This document shows, in pieces, positions 1 to 8,601 of a DNA stretch of 64,000 nt (positions are counted from its first letter, which is position 1; each line of letters opens with the position of its first letter). Under the pieces are notes generated by a model. That model saw only the letters and a program-made list of their open reading frames with translations, did not search any database and had not been told where the DNA came from. Made by a program: the position numbers and the translations under genes. The DNA is from Amycolatopsis acidicola (GTDB lineage: Bacteria > Actinomycetota > Actinomycetes > Mycobacteriales > Pseudonocardiaceae). The stretch lies in the NCBI RefSeq assembly GCF_007713735.2, contig NZ_VMNW02000046.1, forward strand, positions 1-64,000, in the 5' to 3' direction.

Positions 1-20
1 ACCACGCCCCTCCCCACCAG

Positions 21-299
21 CTACCGCGGCGTCCACAGTTCCGACCCCCTCGGTTCGACCGCGTCCGAGCCCGCCAGCTCACCCGACCGCATCCGGCGCC
101 CCACCTCGGCCGCGACCTCAGGCGAGTCGAGGACGTACACGGCGAGGAACTCATCGCCGGACTCGTACCGCCGCGCGGATCGCACGCCCGGGATCGCGAG
201 CACCTCGGGCAGGTGCACCTCGTCGTACCAGCGGTGGTAGCCGGCTTCACGACCCGCCGCCGGGGCGCTGCGGACCAGCCAGAGCACTCCCTCGCTCAT
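21..299 (-). CDS. EthD-like small dimeric alpha/beta-barrel protein
   Basis: A 92-residue protein with the layout of EthD/dimeric alpha-beta-barrel proteins: an N-terminal strand (GVLWLVRS), then YHRWYDEVHLPEVLAIPGV, which matches the 'WYxxxHxPEvxxxPGv' signature, then RRYESGDEFLAVYVL as a second strand. Related proteins act as small accessory or decarboxylase/monooxygenase subunits in catabolic clusters; the reaction here is unknown. It is the last gene of a unit with the acyl-CoA synthetase and MFS genes upstream, and its ATG overlaps the synthetase stop by four bases (ATGA at 296-299), which fixes the start and suggests translational coupling. Confident as a gene, tentative on function. 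Confidence 0.75.
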   Translation of the reverse strand: MSEGVLWLVRSAPAAGREAGYHRWYDEVHLPEVLAIPGVRSARRYESGDEFLAVYVLDSPEVAAEVGRRMRSGELAGSDAVEPRGSELWTPR

Positions 300-1840
300 A
301 CCGGCTGCCCCGCTTTCAGGTCCAGCGACCCGGCGGGAGCACCCGGATACTGCTTCCGCAGCTCGGTCTTCTGGATCTTCCCGCTGAGCGTGCGCGGCAG
401 CGGCCCGGTGTTGTCGATGAGGTACCGGGGCCGCTTGTAGTCGGCCAGCTCCGTCACCAGCGCCGAGCGCAGCGCGGGCACGTCGACCGCCGCCGCGTCG
501 GTGACGATGAGCGCCGGCACCTCGCCCCACCGTTCGTCCTCGACCCCGATCACGGCGCACTCCTCCAGCCCCAGCACCGTGGCGAGCACGCGCTCGATCT
601 CGGCCGGATACACGTTGAGCCCGCCGGAAATCAGCATGTCCTTCTTCCGGTCCACCACGCGGATGTAGCCCTCTTCGTCCATCACGCCGACGTCGCCGGT
701 ATGCAGCCAGCCGCCCCGCAGCGCCTCGGCGGTCTCCTCCGGAAGCTTCCAGTAAGAGTCCATAATGGACGGTCCGCGCGCGATGATCTGCCCCGCCTCG
801 CCGCGGGGCAGCTCCTCGTCCTGGTCGTCGACGATCCGCATCTCGGTGTGCAGCACCGGACGCCCGGCGTAGCCCAGCTTCCGCTCGGCGTCGGCCGGGT
901 TGAGCGTGGCGAGGTACCCGCCGGAGCATTCGGTGAGCCCGTACCCCTGCGCGAGCGTGATCCCGCGCTCCTGCCACCCGTGCAGCAGGCCACGCGACAC
1001 CGTCGCCCCCGCCGCCCTGCACAACCACAGCGAGGACAGGTCCAGCGACCCGAAGTCCTTGTGGTGCAACACTTGTTCGAAGATCACCGGCACACTGCTC
1101 CACACCGTCGCCCGCTGTTCCGCCGCGAGGTGCATGACGTACTCGGGGTCGAACCTCGGCGCGAGCACGAGCGTCGCGCCGCAGATGAGGGTCTCCCGGA
1201 CATAGGTGTTCATCCCGCCGGTGAAGGCCATCGGGATCGCGACGAGCGTCCGGTCCCGCCAGGTGACGCCGTCCCCGAGCGCCACGGCCAGCGCGGAAGC
1301 GATGATGTTGCCGTGGTTGATCCGCACGCCCTTGGGATATCCGGTGGTGCCCGAGGTGTAAAAAAGGAACGCCATGTCGTCGCGGCCCGGCTCCGGCAGT
1401 CGCGGCCCCGGCTCGCGGATCGCCTCCAGCGTGCGCCAGCCGTCGGCCGCTTCGGTGGACACCACGGTGATGTCGCGGTCGGCCGCCGGTTCGCCCAGCA
1501 CCCCGGCGAAATGCGGTTCGGTCACCACCAGCCGGACCCCGGAGTTGTCCAGCGGGAAGCCCAACTCGGCCGCGGTCCAGCGGATGTTCAGCGGGACGAC
1601 GAAAGCACCGGCCTTCCAGATCGCGATCACCGTCTCGACGAACTCGGGCCGGTTGCGCATGAGGATCCCGACCCCGTCGCCCGGCTCGACGCCGAGCGCG
1701 CGCAGCCCGCGCGCGAGAGCCGTGGAGCGGGCGTCGAGTTCACGCCACGTCGTATCGGTGCCCTCGAAGTGGAGCGCCGTGTGCCACGGCCGGTACTCGG
1801 CCCAGTAGTGCACCAGGCCCGCGAGATTCTGTTGTGTCAT
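296..1840 (-). CDS. Acyl-CoA synthetase (AMP-binding, ANL superfamily) 1
   Basis: A 514-residue ATP-dependent carboxylic acid:CoA ligase, cytosolic. The phosphate-binding motif FYTSGTTGYPKGV lies near residue 155, the adenylate/hinge region contains GYGLTECSGG and GWLHTGDVG, and the C-terminal catalytic lysine is in LSGKIQKTELR. Full length for the family. Its ATG overlaps the stop of the upstream MFS gene (ATGA at 1837-1840) and its stop overlaps the downstream EthD-like gene, so all three form one operon. It should activate an imported or oxidised acid as the CoA thioester. Substrate cannot be read from the sequence; the other five synthetases of the window are clearly divergent from it. 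Confidence 0.93.
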   Translation of the reverse strand: MTQQNLAGLVHYWAEYRPWHTALHFEGTDTTWRELDARSTALARGLRALGVEPGDGVGILMRNRPEFVETVIAIWKAGAFVVPLNIRWTAAELGFPLDNSGVRLVVTEPHFAGVLGEPAADRDITVVSTEAADGWRTLEAIREPGPRLPEPGRDDMAFLFYTSGTTGYPKGVRINHGNIIASALAVALGDGVTWRDRTLVAIPMAFTGGMNTYVRETLICGATLVLAPRFDPEYVMHLAAEQRATVWSSVPVIFEQVLHHKDFGSLDLSSLWLCRAAGATVSRGLLHGWQERGITLAQGYGLTECSGGYLATLNPADAERKLGYAGRPVLHTEMRIVDDQDEELPRGEAGQIIARGPSIMDSYWKLPEETAEALRGGWLHTGDVGVMDEEGYIRVVDRKKDMLISGGLNVYPAEIERVLATVLGLEECAVIGVEDERWGEVPALIVTDAAAVDVPALRSALVTELADYKRPRYLIDNTGPLPRTLSGKIQKTELRKQYPGAPAGSLDLKAGQPV

Positions 1841-3228
1841 CGGATGATCTCCTCTTCGGTGCCGGTGCGCGGGGACAGCCCGGCGGTGTCGGGGGCGCGC
1901 CGGAGCCTGCGCAGCTCGACGACGCGGAAAACGACGGCCAGCACGCCGACGGCGACCACGGCGGTCAGCGAGATCGCGAGGATCCTCGGCGTGGAAAGCC
2001 CGGCGGCGATCAGCGCGCCGCCCAGCGCGGGGCCGAACAGCCCGCCGATCGTGGCGAATCCATTGGCCCAGCCCAAACCCATCGCGCGGATCGTGGTCGG
2101 GTACACCAGCGCGGCGAGCGCCGTGACGGCCGACGCGGAACCCAGCGTGCCGAAACCGTAGAAGAAGCACAGCAGGATCACGAGCCCGTCGACCGCGCCG
2201 GTGGACAGGTTCAGCATCAGCAGTACGACGGCGGCGATCGAGAGCAGCGGCCCGAGCGCGATCATCGCGGACTTCGGCGGCAGCCGGTCCATCAGCACGC
2301 CGAGCGAGATCCCGCCGACGATCCCGCCGAGCGAGGCGATCGACGTCGCCACCGCGGCGGCGGATTCGCCGACCCCGGCGCGGGTCAGCAGCTCCGGCAG
2401 GAAGCTGAAGATGAAGAAACTGGTGAACAGCGCGAAGAACAGCATGAACCAGACCAGCAGGGTGCGCCCGGCATAACCGTCGCGGAACAGCACGCCGAGC
2501 CCGCCGCCGTGCCGGTGGTCCTCGTCGGCGAGATAGGTGGCCTCGTCCGGATAGGACTTCCCGGGGTCGATCCGGCGCAGCAGCCGCGCCACTCCGGCGT
2601 GGTTTCCCTTGCGGGCCAGGAATTCCACGGACTCGGGCACGAGTGTCCAGGTGGCCAGCAACAGGATCAGCGGCAGCGCGCCCGCCACGAACAGCAGCGC
2701 GGAACCGCCGAGGTGCGGCACCAGCACGGACGCGATGAACCCGATCACCATGCCACCGCCGGCCGCGCCGACGCTGAGGATCGTCTGGATGGTCGCCTTG
2801 AGCCGGGTCGGCGAGAACTCGGCGCCGAGCGCGGCGCAGGTCGGCACGGCCGCGCCGATCCCGAGCCCGGAGAAGAACCGCAGGACGGCCAGCTCCGGCA
2901 CCGAGGTCGCGAACAGGCACAGCATGGTGACGACGCTGTAGAGCAGGATCCCGTACCTCATCACCCGGCGCCTGCCGACCACGTCGGCGAGCGGGACGAG
3001 GACGAACTCCGCGACGATCTGCCCGATCAGGGTCACCATGACCACGATCGAGAACACGGCGGCGCTGGTGCCGAACTTCCCGGCCAGCGAAGGGATCGCG
3101 TAGCCGATGGACAGCGAGTTCACGCCGTCGGCGAAGGTCAGCAGGCAGCAGATGGCGAAGATCCGGTTCTGGAGACCGGAAAGGCGGGCGCGATCGATGA
3201 CTTCGGTGATGCGGACGACGGTGGCCAC
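1837..3228 (-). CDS. MFS transporter, aromatic/carboxylic acid:H+ symporter type
   Basis: A 463-residue integral membrane protein with about twelve hydrophobic helices. It carries the MFS loop 2-3 motif as PLADVVGRRRVMRYG and the AAHS-family style first helix ADGVNSLSIGYAIPSL. In characterised AAHS permeases (for example PcaK) helix 1 reads DGxD; here the second acidic residue is Asn (DGVN), unlike the two other MFS proteins of this window (DGLD). Lies first in the operon with acyl-CoA synthetase 1, so it probably imports the acid that the synthetase activates. The start is the ATG giving MATVVRITEVIDRA. Confidence 0.9.
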   Translation of the reverse strand: MATVVRITEVIDRARLSGLQNRIFAICCLLTFADGVNSLSIGYAIPSLAGKFGTSAAVFSIVVMVTLIGQIVAEFVLVPLADVVGRRRVMRYGILLYSVVTMLCLFATSVPELAVLRFFSGLGIGAAVPTCAALGAEFSPTRLKATIQTILSVGAAGGGMVIGFIASVLVPHLGGSALLFVAGALPLILLLATWTLVPESVEFLARKGNHAGVARLLRRIDPGKSYPDEATYLADEDHRHGGGLGVLFRDGYAGRTLLVWFMLFFALFTSFFIFSFLPELLTRAGVGESAAAVATSIASLGGIVGGISLGVLMDRLPPKSAMIALGPLLSIAAVVLLMLNLSTGAVDGLVILLCFFYGFGTLGSASAVTALAALVYPTTIRAMGLGWANGFATIGGLFGPALGGALIAAGLSTPRILAISLTAVVAVGVLAVVFRVVELRRLRRAPDTAGLSPRTGTEEEIIR

Positions 3229-3286
3229 AAGCGTCCCTCGATTCGAGGCCGGAACGGATACCGGAGCGGTGCGTGCGTAACTGGGG

Positions 3287-5050
3287 TCAGCGAGCGAGTC
3301 TTCCCGGCCGCTCGCCGGTGTCCTGGTCGGCCAGCCGGGTCGGCACGCCGCGCACGACGGTGGCGACGTAGCCCTCCCCTGGCTGGATGAACCGGCTGCC
3401 GCCGGCGGGCAGGTCGTGCAGGAGCTTCGGGGGCCGGACCGCGAGGCGGTCCAGGTCGAGGATGTTCACGTCGGCCCGGCGGCCGGGTACGAGCGCGCCC
3501 CGGTCGGTCAGCCCGAACGTCTCGGCGGGTTTCGCGGTGATCTTGGCGACGACGAGCTCGATCGGCAGCCGCTCGCCGCGGGTCCGGTCGCGCACCCAGT
3601 GCGCCAGGTGGAACGTCGGCACGGACATGTCGCAGATGAAGTTGACGTGGGCGCCCGCGTCGGACAGACCGGACACGGAGTTCGGGTCGGCGAGCATTTC
3701 CCCGGCGGCGTCGAGGTTTCCGTCCACGTAGTTCACCGCGAGGTACATCCCGACACTGGTGCCCTCGTCCTCCAGCAGGAAGTCGTAAAGGTACTCGTCC
3801 TCGGCACGCCCGGCCGTCGCCGCGAGCGACGCCAGGGATTTTTCCAGCGGTGGCTCGTAGTCGACGGGATCGGTCATCCGGAACGTGCGCGGCAGCGCGC
3901 GACGGAAGAACGGCGGCATGCTGTTCTGCATCGAACCCGGCCGCTCGTGGGGGTGATCCGGCTCGGCCAGGATCGCGCTCTTGACCGCGGGATCCCGCAG
4001 CGCGGCAACGAGTTCCGCGCCGGAAAACCGTTCTGCCAGCCGCAGGTAGGTGGGCCGCCGCATGAACAGGTGGTAGCCGCCGAGCGTGGTGAGCACGGTC
4101 GCGGCCCTGGGCATGACCATCGGGGAAAGCCGTGCCCCCGCCACGTTTGCGGCCGCCGCGGTGGCCAGCACCTCGCGATACAGGCCAGGATCGCCGGAAT
4201 GCTGTGAGGTGGTGAAGGTGCACCGGACACCGGATTTGCGCGAGATGCGCGCGAGCATGCGCACCTCTTCGAGCAGTTTGGCCGGATCCCCGCCCGCTCC
4301 GGGCACCTCGGACTCGCCGTTGGCGGGGATCGCTTGCACCGTCCCGGCTCCGCCTGCGTACAGCGCCTCGGCGATGGCGAGCAGTTCGGCTTCCGGGGCG
4401 AACGTGCCGGGCACCGGACGGCCGGACATGCCGCGGTGGAACAGGATCCGCGAGGTGCTGAAACCGACGGCACCGGCCTGCGCGGCGTCGTGCGCGAGGC
4501 GGGCCATCTCGGCCACGTCCTCGGCCGTGGCGGGCTGCTCCCCGGCCTCGTCGTACCCGCGTTCGCCCATCACGTAGTGACGCAGCGGACCGTGCGGGAG
4601 CTGGGCGGCGATGTCGAGCGACCACGACCGGCCGCGCAGGAAATCCAGGTACTCGGCGAAGGTTTCCCAATTGCCCCACGGGATCCCTTCATGAAGGGCG
4701 GTGCCCGGAATGTCCTCGACGCCCTCCATCAGATCGATCAGCTCGGCCTGCCCGCCATCGCGGACCGGGGCGAACCCCACGCCGCAGTTGCCCAGCACCG
4801 CCGTGGTGACCCCGTTCGACGCGGAGCCGATCAGCTCGTCGTCCCAGGTCACCTGGCCGTCGTAATGGGTGTGCGCGTCGACGAAACCCGGCGTGACGAT
4901 CGCTCCCGCGGCATCGAGGGTGCGCCGCGCGCGTTCGGTCACCTTGCCGACGGCGGTGATCACGCCGTCCCGGACGCCGACATCACCCTCGAACGCCGCC
5001 GAGCCGAGACCGTCGACGACGGTGCCGCCCTTGATGACGAGGTCGAGCAT
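3287..5050 (-). CDS. Amidohydrolase, N-acyl-D-amino-acid deacylase family
   Basis: A 587-residue metal-dependent hydrolase. The N-terminus MLDLVIKGGTVVDGLG and FVDAHTHYDGQVTWDD carry the amidohydrolase HxH metal ligands, and GLSDAGAHVNFICD near residue 470 supplies later metal or catalytic residues, as in D-aminoacylases. I choose the ATG at 5050 because GAGG lies about nine bases upstream; a GTG 18 bases further upstream is possible. Natural substrate unknown: relatives in mycobacteria sit in lipid and steroid catabolic clusters, so an amide or cyclic-ester substrate is possible. Divergent from the SDR at 5301, with a 250-base regulatory gap between them. Confidence 0.88.
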   Translation of the reverse strand: MLDLVIKGGTVVDGLGSAAFEGDVGVRDGVITAVGKVTERARRTLDAAGAIVTPGFVDAHTHYDGQVTWDDELIGSASNGVTTAVLGNCGVGFAPVRDGGQAELIDLMEGVEDIPGTALHEGIPWGNWETFAEYLDFLRGRSWSLDIAAQLPHGPLRHYVMGERGYDEAGEQPATAEDVAEMARLAHDAAQAGAVGFSTSRILFHRGMSGRPVPGTFAPEAELLAIAEALYAGGAGTVQAIPANGESEVPGAGGDPAKLLEEVRMLARISRKSGVRCTFTTSQHSGDPGLYREVLATAAAANVAGARLSPMVMPRAATVLTTLGGYHLFMRRPTYLRLAERFSGAELVAALRDPAVKSAILAEPDHPHERPGSMQNSMPPFFRRALPRTFRMTDPVDYEPPLEKSLASLAATAGRAEDEYLYDFLLEDEGTSVGMYLAVNYVDGNLDAAGEMLADPNSVSGLSDAGAHVNFICDMSVPTFHLAHWVRDRTRGERLPIELVVAKITAKPAETFGLTDRGALVPGRRADVNILDLDRLAVRPPKLLHDLPAGGSRFIQPGEGYVATVVRGVPTRLADQDTGERPGRLAR

Positions 5051-5300
5051 CGCTGATACCTCTTCCACGGCTGGTCCGACAACTCTGTCAAACGCCTTTA
5101 GATTAAGCGTGAATCAGAACGCCGTCAATGTCTCACGGCGGATCGACGACTTCCTTCGTACCACATGGTTTCTGATCAACACAGACATGACAGGGACGGT
5201 CACCGGATTTGAATTGACAACCCATATCCAACGCCGTTTACTCGATGGACACCGCCGTGCGCCACCAGAGTCCACATCGGACACGAGCCGGGAGTGACCC
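5051..5300. promoter_or_regulatory. Divergent promoter region, amidohydrolase / SDR
   Basis: A 250-base AT-richer gap between divergent genes. It holds an imperfect palindrome ACGCCTTTAGATTAAGCGT near 5092-5110 (ACGC/GCGT ends) and a TTGACA at about 5214-5219 with a TTTACT-like element about 18 bases later, a reasonable promoter for the SDR at 5301. The palindrome resembles only weakly the CTAM-N5-TTAGGTAA motif found elsewhere in the window. Confidence 0.4.
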
Positions 5301-6059
5301 ATGACCGAAGCACCCAGGACGATCGTGATCACCGGGGCCGGGCGGGGAATCGGGGCGTCCATCGCCCGCGCCTTCGCCGCCGCCGGGGACGCCGTGGCCG
5401 TCGTCGATATCGACGCCGGGCTCGCGGACAAGACCGCGGCGGAGCTGACCGCCGCGGGCCACCGGGCCCTCGCGGTCGAAGCAGACGTAACCTCGGCCAC
5501 CGACGTCGACAGCGCGATCACCACCGTCGAACGCACGCTCGGCCCCGTCGGCGTGCTGGTCAACAACGCCGGGGTCGCCGCCGAAGGGCTCGCCGGCGTG
5601 GCCGGGGTCGAGGAATCCGCGTGGGATCTGGACTTCGGCGTCAACGTCAAGGGCCCGTACCTGCTGTGCCGCCGCGTGCTCCCGGCAATGCTCGAACGCG
5701 GTGCCGGGATGATCGTGAACATCGCGTCGGTCGCCGGGATCCGCGGGCGCCGCGCGGGCGCGGCCTACACCGCGAGCAAGCACGCGCTCATCGGGCTCAC
5801 CCGCAGCATCACCGCGTACTACGGCCGATCCGGCGTCCGCTGCAACGCCGTCTGTCCCGGCGGCGTCGACTCGGGCTTCCAGGCGGGCGTGGCCGGGGAC
5901 GAGGAGACCGCGCAACTGGTCGCCGAGTTCCGCGCGAGCATGCCGCGCCGTGGCCTGCCGGAGGAGGTCGCGTCGATCGCCGTCTTCCTCGCGTCGGAGG
6001 GCGCGTCGTTCATGAACGGCTCCGCCGTGGTCGCGGACGCGGGCTGGACGGCCCCGTGA
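5301..6059 (+). CDS. Short-chain dehydrogenase/reductase (SDR) 1
   Basis: A 252-residue classical SDR: TGAGRGIG cofactor motif at residues 11-18, NNAG at about 90, catalytic Tyr/Lys in YTASK. VVDIDAG after the second strand (acidic residue) suggests NAD(H) rather than NADP(H). Preceded by GGGAG six bases before the ATG. Its stop overlaps the GTG start of the NMO-like gene (GTGA), so the two are co-translated. Likely oxidises a secondary alcohol or reduces a ketone of a pathway intermediate; exact substrate unknown. Confidence 0.92.
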   Translation: MTEAPRTIVITGAGRGIGASIARAFAAAGDAVAVVDIDAGLADKTAAELTAAGHRALAVEADVTSATDVDSAITTVERTLGPVGVLVNNAGVAAEGLAGVAGVEESAWDLDFGVNVKGPYLLCRRVLPAMLERGAGMIVNIASVAGIRGRRAGAAYTASKHALIGLTRSITAYYGRSGVRCNAVCPGGVDSGFQAGVAGDEETAQLVAEFRASMPRRGLPEEVASIAVFLASEGASFMNGSAVVADAGWTAP

Positions 6060-6979
6060 CGCGGTTGCCGCCGTCCCTCGCCGGGCGCTTGCGGCTGCCG
6101 CTCATCTCGGCTCCCATGCTGCGTGTTTCCGGGCCTGAACTGGTGGCCGCGGCGTGTTCGGCCGGGGTGATCGGCGCCTTCCCCACCGCCAACGCCGGCG
6201 GCGAACTCGACCGGTGGCTGCGGACCATCGAGCTGGCGCTCGGCGAATGTCCTTCGCCCGCCCCGTATGCCGCGAACCTGATCATGCGCGGCCCGCGCAC
6301 CGCGGAACACCTGGAAGTGCTGCTGGCGCACCGGACCGAGGTGGTGATCACGAGCGTCGGCTCCCCCGCCCCGGTGATCGGGCCGCTCCACGAGGCGGGC
6401 GCGCTGGTCCTGGCCGACGTCGCCACCCTCGCCCACGCACGCAAGGCGGCCGAAGCCGGTGCGGACGGTCTCGTGCTGCTCACCGCGGGCGCGGGCGGGC
6501 AGACCGGCTGGCTGAACCCGTTCGCGTTCACCCGTGCCGTGCGGGGTTTCTACGACGGCCTCATCGTGCTCGCCGGGGGTATCGCGGACGGGCATGCGTT
6601 GCGCGCCGCGGTGACGCTCGGCGCGGATCTCGGCTACATGGGCACCCGTTTCATCGCGACCCCGGAAAGCCTGGCCTCACCGGAATACCGCGAGATGCTG
6701 GTCTCCGCGTCGATGGACGACGTCGTGCTCACGAGCGCTTTCACCGGACTGCCCTCCAGCATGCTCGCGCCGTCGATCCGGGCCGCGGGCCTGGATCCCT
6801 CACGCCTGGACGAATCCGTGGACCCGGCGACCGCGGCCGAGCTGTACGGCGCGGGCTCGGGCACGCGGCGGTGGACCGACGTGAAGAGCGCGGGCCATTC
6901 GGTGTCCGGAGTGGAAGCCGTGCGGACGGCCGCCGAGGTGGTCGCGCAAACGTTCGCGGAGTTCCACGGCGATGGCTGA
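6056..6979 (+). CDS. Nitronate monooxygenase-like FMN protein
   Basis: A 307-residue TIM-barrel flavoprotein of the NMO/2-nitropropane dioxygenase family: PLISAPMLRVSGPEL near the N-terminus, then VLAGGIADGHALRAAVTLGADLGYMGTRF, the FMN-phosphate region. The GTG start overlaps the SDR stop by four bases (6056-6059). In true nitronate monooxygenases the active-site loop reads (E)AGGHxG; here it reads AGAGGQTGW, so the catalytic His is Gln. That argues against nitronate oxidation and for a redox role on a CoA-bound or cyclic intermediate, as known for NMO-fold IpdC in steroid degradation. Ends eight bases before the convergent TetR gene. Confidence 0.85.
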   Translation: MTRLPPSLAGRLRLPLISAPMLRVSGPELVAAACSAGVIGAFPTANAGGELDRWLRTIELALGECPSPAPYAANLIMRGPRTAEHLEVLLAHRTEVVITSVGSPAPVIGPLHEAGALVLADVATLAHARKAAEAGADGLVLLTAGAGGQTGWLNPFAFTRAVRGFYDGLIVLAGGIADGHALRAAVTLGADLGYMGTRFIATPESLASPEYREMLVSASMDDVVLTSAFTGLPSSMLAPSIRAAGLDPSRLDESVDPATAAELYGAGSGTRRWTDVKSAGHSVSGVEAVRTAAEVVAQTFAEFHGDG

Positions 6980-6986
6980 CCTGGGC

Positions 6987-7586
6987 TCAGTCCTCCGCTG
7001 CAGGGGCGAAGCGCTCGGTCAGTTCGACGACGACCGTGCGCAGCATCCCGGCGAAAACCTCGTCCTCCAGTGCGGCTCGCCGTTTGCGCTGCGCGGCTCC
7101 CCCGGACAGGCTCGTGCCGCGTTTTCCCTCGTGCATCAGGGCGGAACCGATGACGAAGGCTTCGATCGTGTCGAGGATGACCATCTGGTGCTCCGGCGGG
7201 ACGCCCGCCTCCGTCATCCGCGCCATCGCCGCGGCCTCGGTGGGCAGGTCGGCGCGCGAGACGTAGCCGTTCACCCGGAGCTGGGTGAGGTACGGCCGGG
7301 CGATCAGGAAGGCCCGGTATTCGATGCCGACCTCGGCGAACCAGTGCCGCCAGTCCTCGCCCTCCTTCATCGCGGGCACCGGCATCTCGGCGAGCGCGGC
7401 GCGGGTGACGGAGGTGAGGATCTCCTCCTTCGACGCGAAGTAGTGGTACAGCGAGGCCGCGTTGACGTCGAGCTCCTTGGCGATGCGCCGCACCGTCAGC
7501 GCGTCCATGCCCTCCTGCTCCACGAGGTCGAGCCCGACGCGGATGACCGATCGCCGCGAGATGAGCGGGACCTTGGGCCGGGGCAT
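6987..7586 (-). CDS. TetR-family regulator 1 (MPRP group)
   Basis: A 199-residue repressor-type protein with an N-terminal helix-turn-helix (residues about 27-46, RRIAKELDVNAASLYHYF) and a ligand-binding C-terminal half. The start MPRPKVPLISRR matches the starts of three other TetR proteins in this window, and GGAG lies four bases before the ATG. Divergent from the luciferase-like gene at 7702; a degenerate copy of the CTAM-N5-TTAGGTAA motif (7670-7682) lies between them, so it may control itself and that gene. Confidence 0.9.
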   Translation of the reverse strand: MPRPKVPLISRRSVIRVGLDLVEQEGMDALTVRRIAKELDVNAASLYHYFASKEEILTSVTRAALAEMPVPAMKEGEDWRHWFAEVGIEYRAFLIARPYLTQLRVNGYVSRADLPTEAAAMARMTEAGVPPEHQMVILDTIEAFVIGSALMHEGKRGTSLSGGAAQRKRRAALEDEVFAGMLRTVVVELTERFAPAAED

Positions 7587-7669
7587 GGCACTCCGTGGTT
7601 CCGAGGGGATCAGGCAAGCACCGATAGGCGGGAAACCAGACGTCAGCGGCCTGTTCTCCAGCCGTAAAC

Positions 7670-7682
7670 CTAACACGTCCAG
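7670..7682 (-). promoter_or_regulatory. CTAM-N5-TTAGGTAA motif copy, TetR1/LLM1 promoter
   Basis: Read on the minus strand it is CTGG-ACGTG-TTAGGTTT. The right half is good, the left half is degenerate. It lies between the divergent TetR 1 and luciferase-like genes, 20 bases upstream of the latter. Confidence 0.4.
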
Positions 7683-7701
7683 ACGCACGGGAGTAGCGAA
7701 C

Positions 7702-8601
7702 ATGGAACGATCAGTAGTCTTCCCCAGCCAGGAGCTGCCCGCCGACCGCGACGTGGTCACCGCGTTCGCCCAGGCCGCCGAGGAGCTGGGCTACTCGCGG
7801 GTGATCGTCTACGACCACGTGCTCGGGGCGGTCCAGGAAGAGCGCACGCCCGCGCTCGCCGCGAGCTACGACGAGACGGTGCCGTTCCACGAGCCGCTCA
7901 CCCTGCTCGCCTTCCTCGCGGCGGTGACGTCACGGATCGAGCTCGCGACGGGTGTGCTCGTCGCGCCACAGCGGCAAACCGCGTTGCTGGCGAAGCAGGC
8001 CACCGAGATCGACGGGCTGTCCGGCGGACGGCTCGCGCTGGGGGTGGGCGCGGGCTGGAACCACGTGGAATTCGAGGCGCTGGGTATGGGCTTCACGGAC
8101 CGCGGGGCGCGGCTGGAGGAGCAGATCGAGGTGCTCAGGCGCCTGTGGAGCGAGCCCGTCGTGAATTTCGACGGGCGGCATCACCGGATCGACCGGGCGG
8201 GTCTCGTGCCACGTCCAGTGCGCCGGATCCCGGTGCTCATGGGCGGCCGGTCGATGGCCGCGGTGCGCAGGGCGGCGCGGCTGGCCGACGGGTTCCTGTT
8301 CGCCTTCGGGGGCGAGGAAACGTTCCAGCAGGCCGAAGAGCTCCACGCGGCCGTGCAGCAGGCGGGGCGGGACACGGCCGAGGTGCCGATGGAAATGTAC
8401 GTCTCGTACGGGGTCGGCCCGGACGCGTGGGCGGCGGATCTGGCCCGCTGGCGGAAGACCGGCGGCACGCGGATGGCCGTCCGGACGTCCACCGCGAGCG
8501 CCGCGGCGATCGGGCAGAAAGTGCGGCCGCTCGACGATGTCGACGACCACATCGCCGCTATCGCCGAGTTCGCCGCGTGGTGGGACGGGGCCGTCAGCTG
8601 A
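7702..8601 (+). CDS. LLM-class flavin/F420-dependent oxidoreductase 1
   Basis: A 299-residue luciferase-like TIM-barrel enzyme. Features of the F420-dependent subgroup (TIGR03619 type): AEELGYSRVIVYDHVLG, TSRIELATGVLVAPQRQTAL, the substrate/cofactor loop SGGRLALGVGAGWNHVEFEALG and VLMGGRSMAAVRRAARLADGF. The start ATG gives MERSVVFPSQ; longer upstream reading would run through the promoter. The last eight bases overlap the 3' end of the convergent hydrolase gene. Probably oxidises or reduces an alicyclic intermediate with F420 or reduced FMN; which of the two cannot be decided. Confidence 0.88.
   Translation: MERSVVFPSQELPADRDVVTAFAQAAEELGYSRVIVYDHVLGAVQEERTPALAASYDETVPFHEPLTLLAFLAAVTSRIELATGVLVAPQRQTALLAKQATEIDGLSGGRLALGVGAGWNHVEFEALGMGFTDRGARLEEQIEVLRRLWSEPVVNFDGRHHRIDRAGLVPRPVRRIPVLMGGRSMAAVRRAARLADGFLFAFGGEETFQQAEELHAAVQQAGRDTAEVPMEMYVSYGVGPDAWAADLARWRKTGGTRMAVRTSTASAAAIGQKVRPLDDVDDHIAAIAEFAAWWDGAVS

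Noticed and set aside
213..440. Small plus-strand frame near the left end
   Set aside because: Antisense to the EthD-like and synthetase genes; no ribosome site or protein features.
1834..3390. Long plus-strand open frame opposite the MFS gene
   Set aside because: It is the antisense shadow of a clear permease; composition is Arg/Gly/Asp-rich with no domain, as for many other long frames in this high-GC DNA (for example 42030-43967 plus and 60702-62363 minus).
5092..5110. Palindrome ACGCCTTTAGATTAAGCGT as another copy of the main motif
   Set aside because: Arms and spacing do not fit CTAM-N5-TTAGGTAA; kept only as a separate weak element of the divergent promoter.
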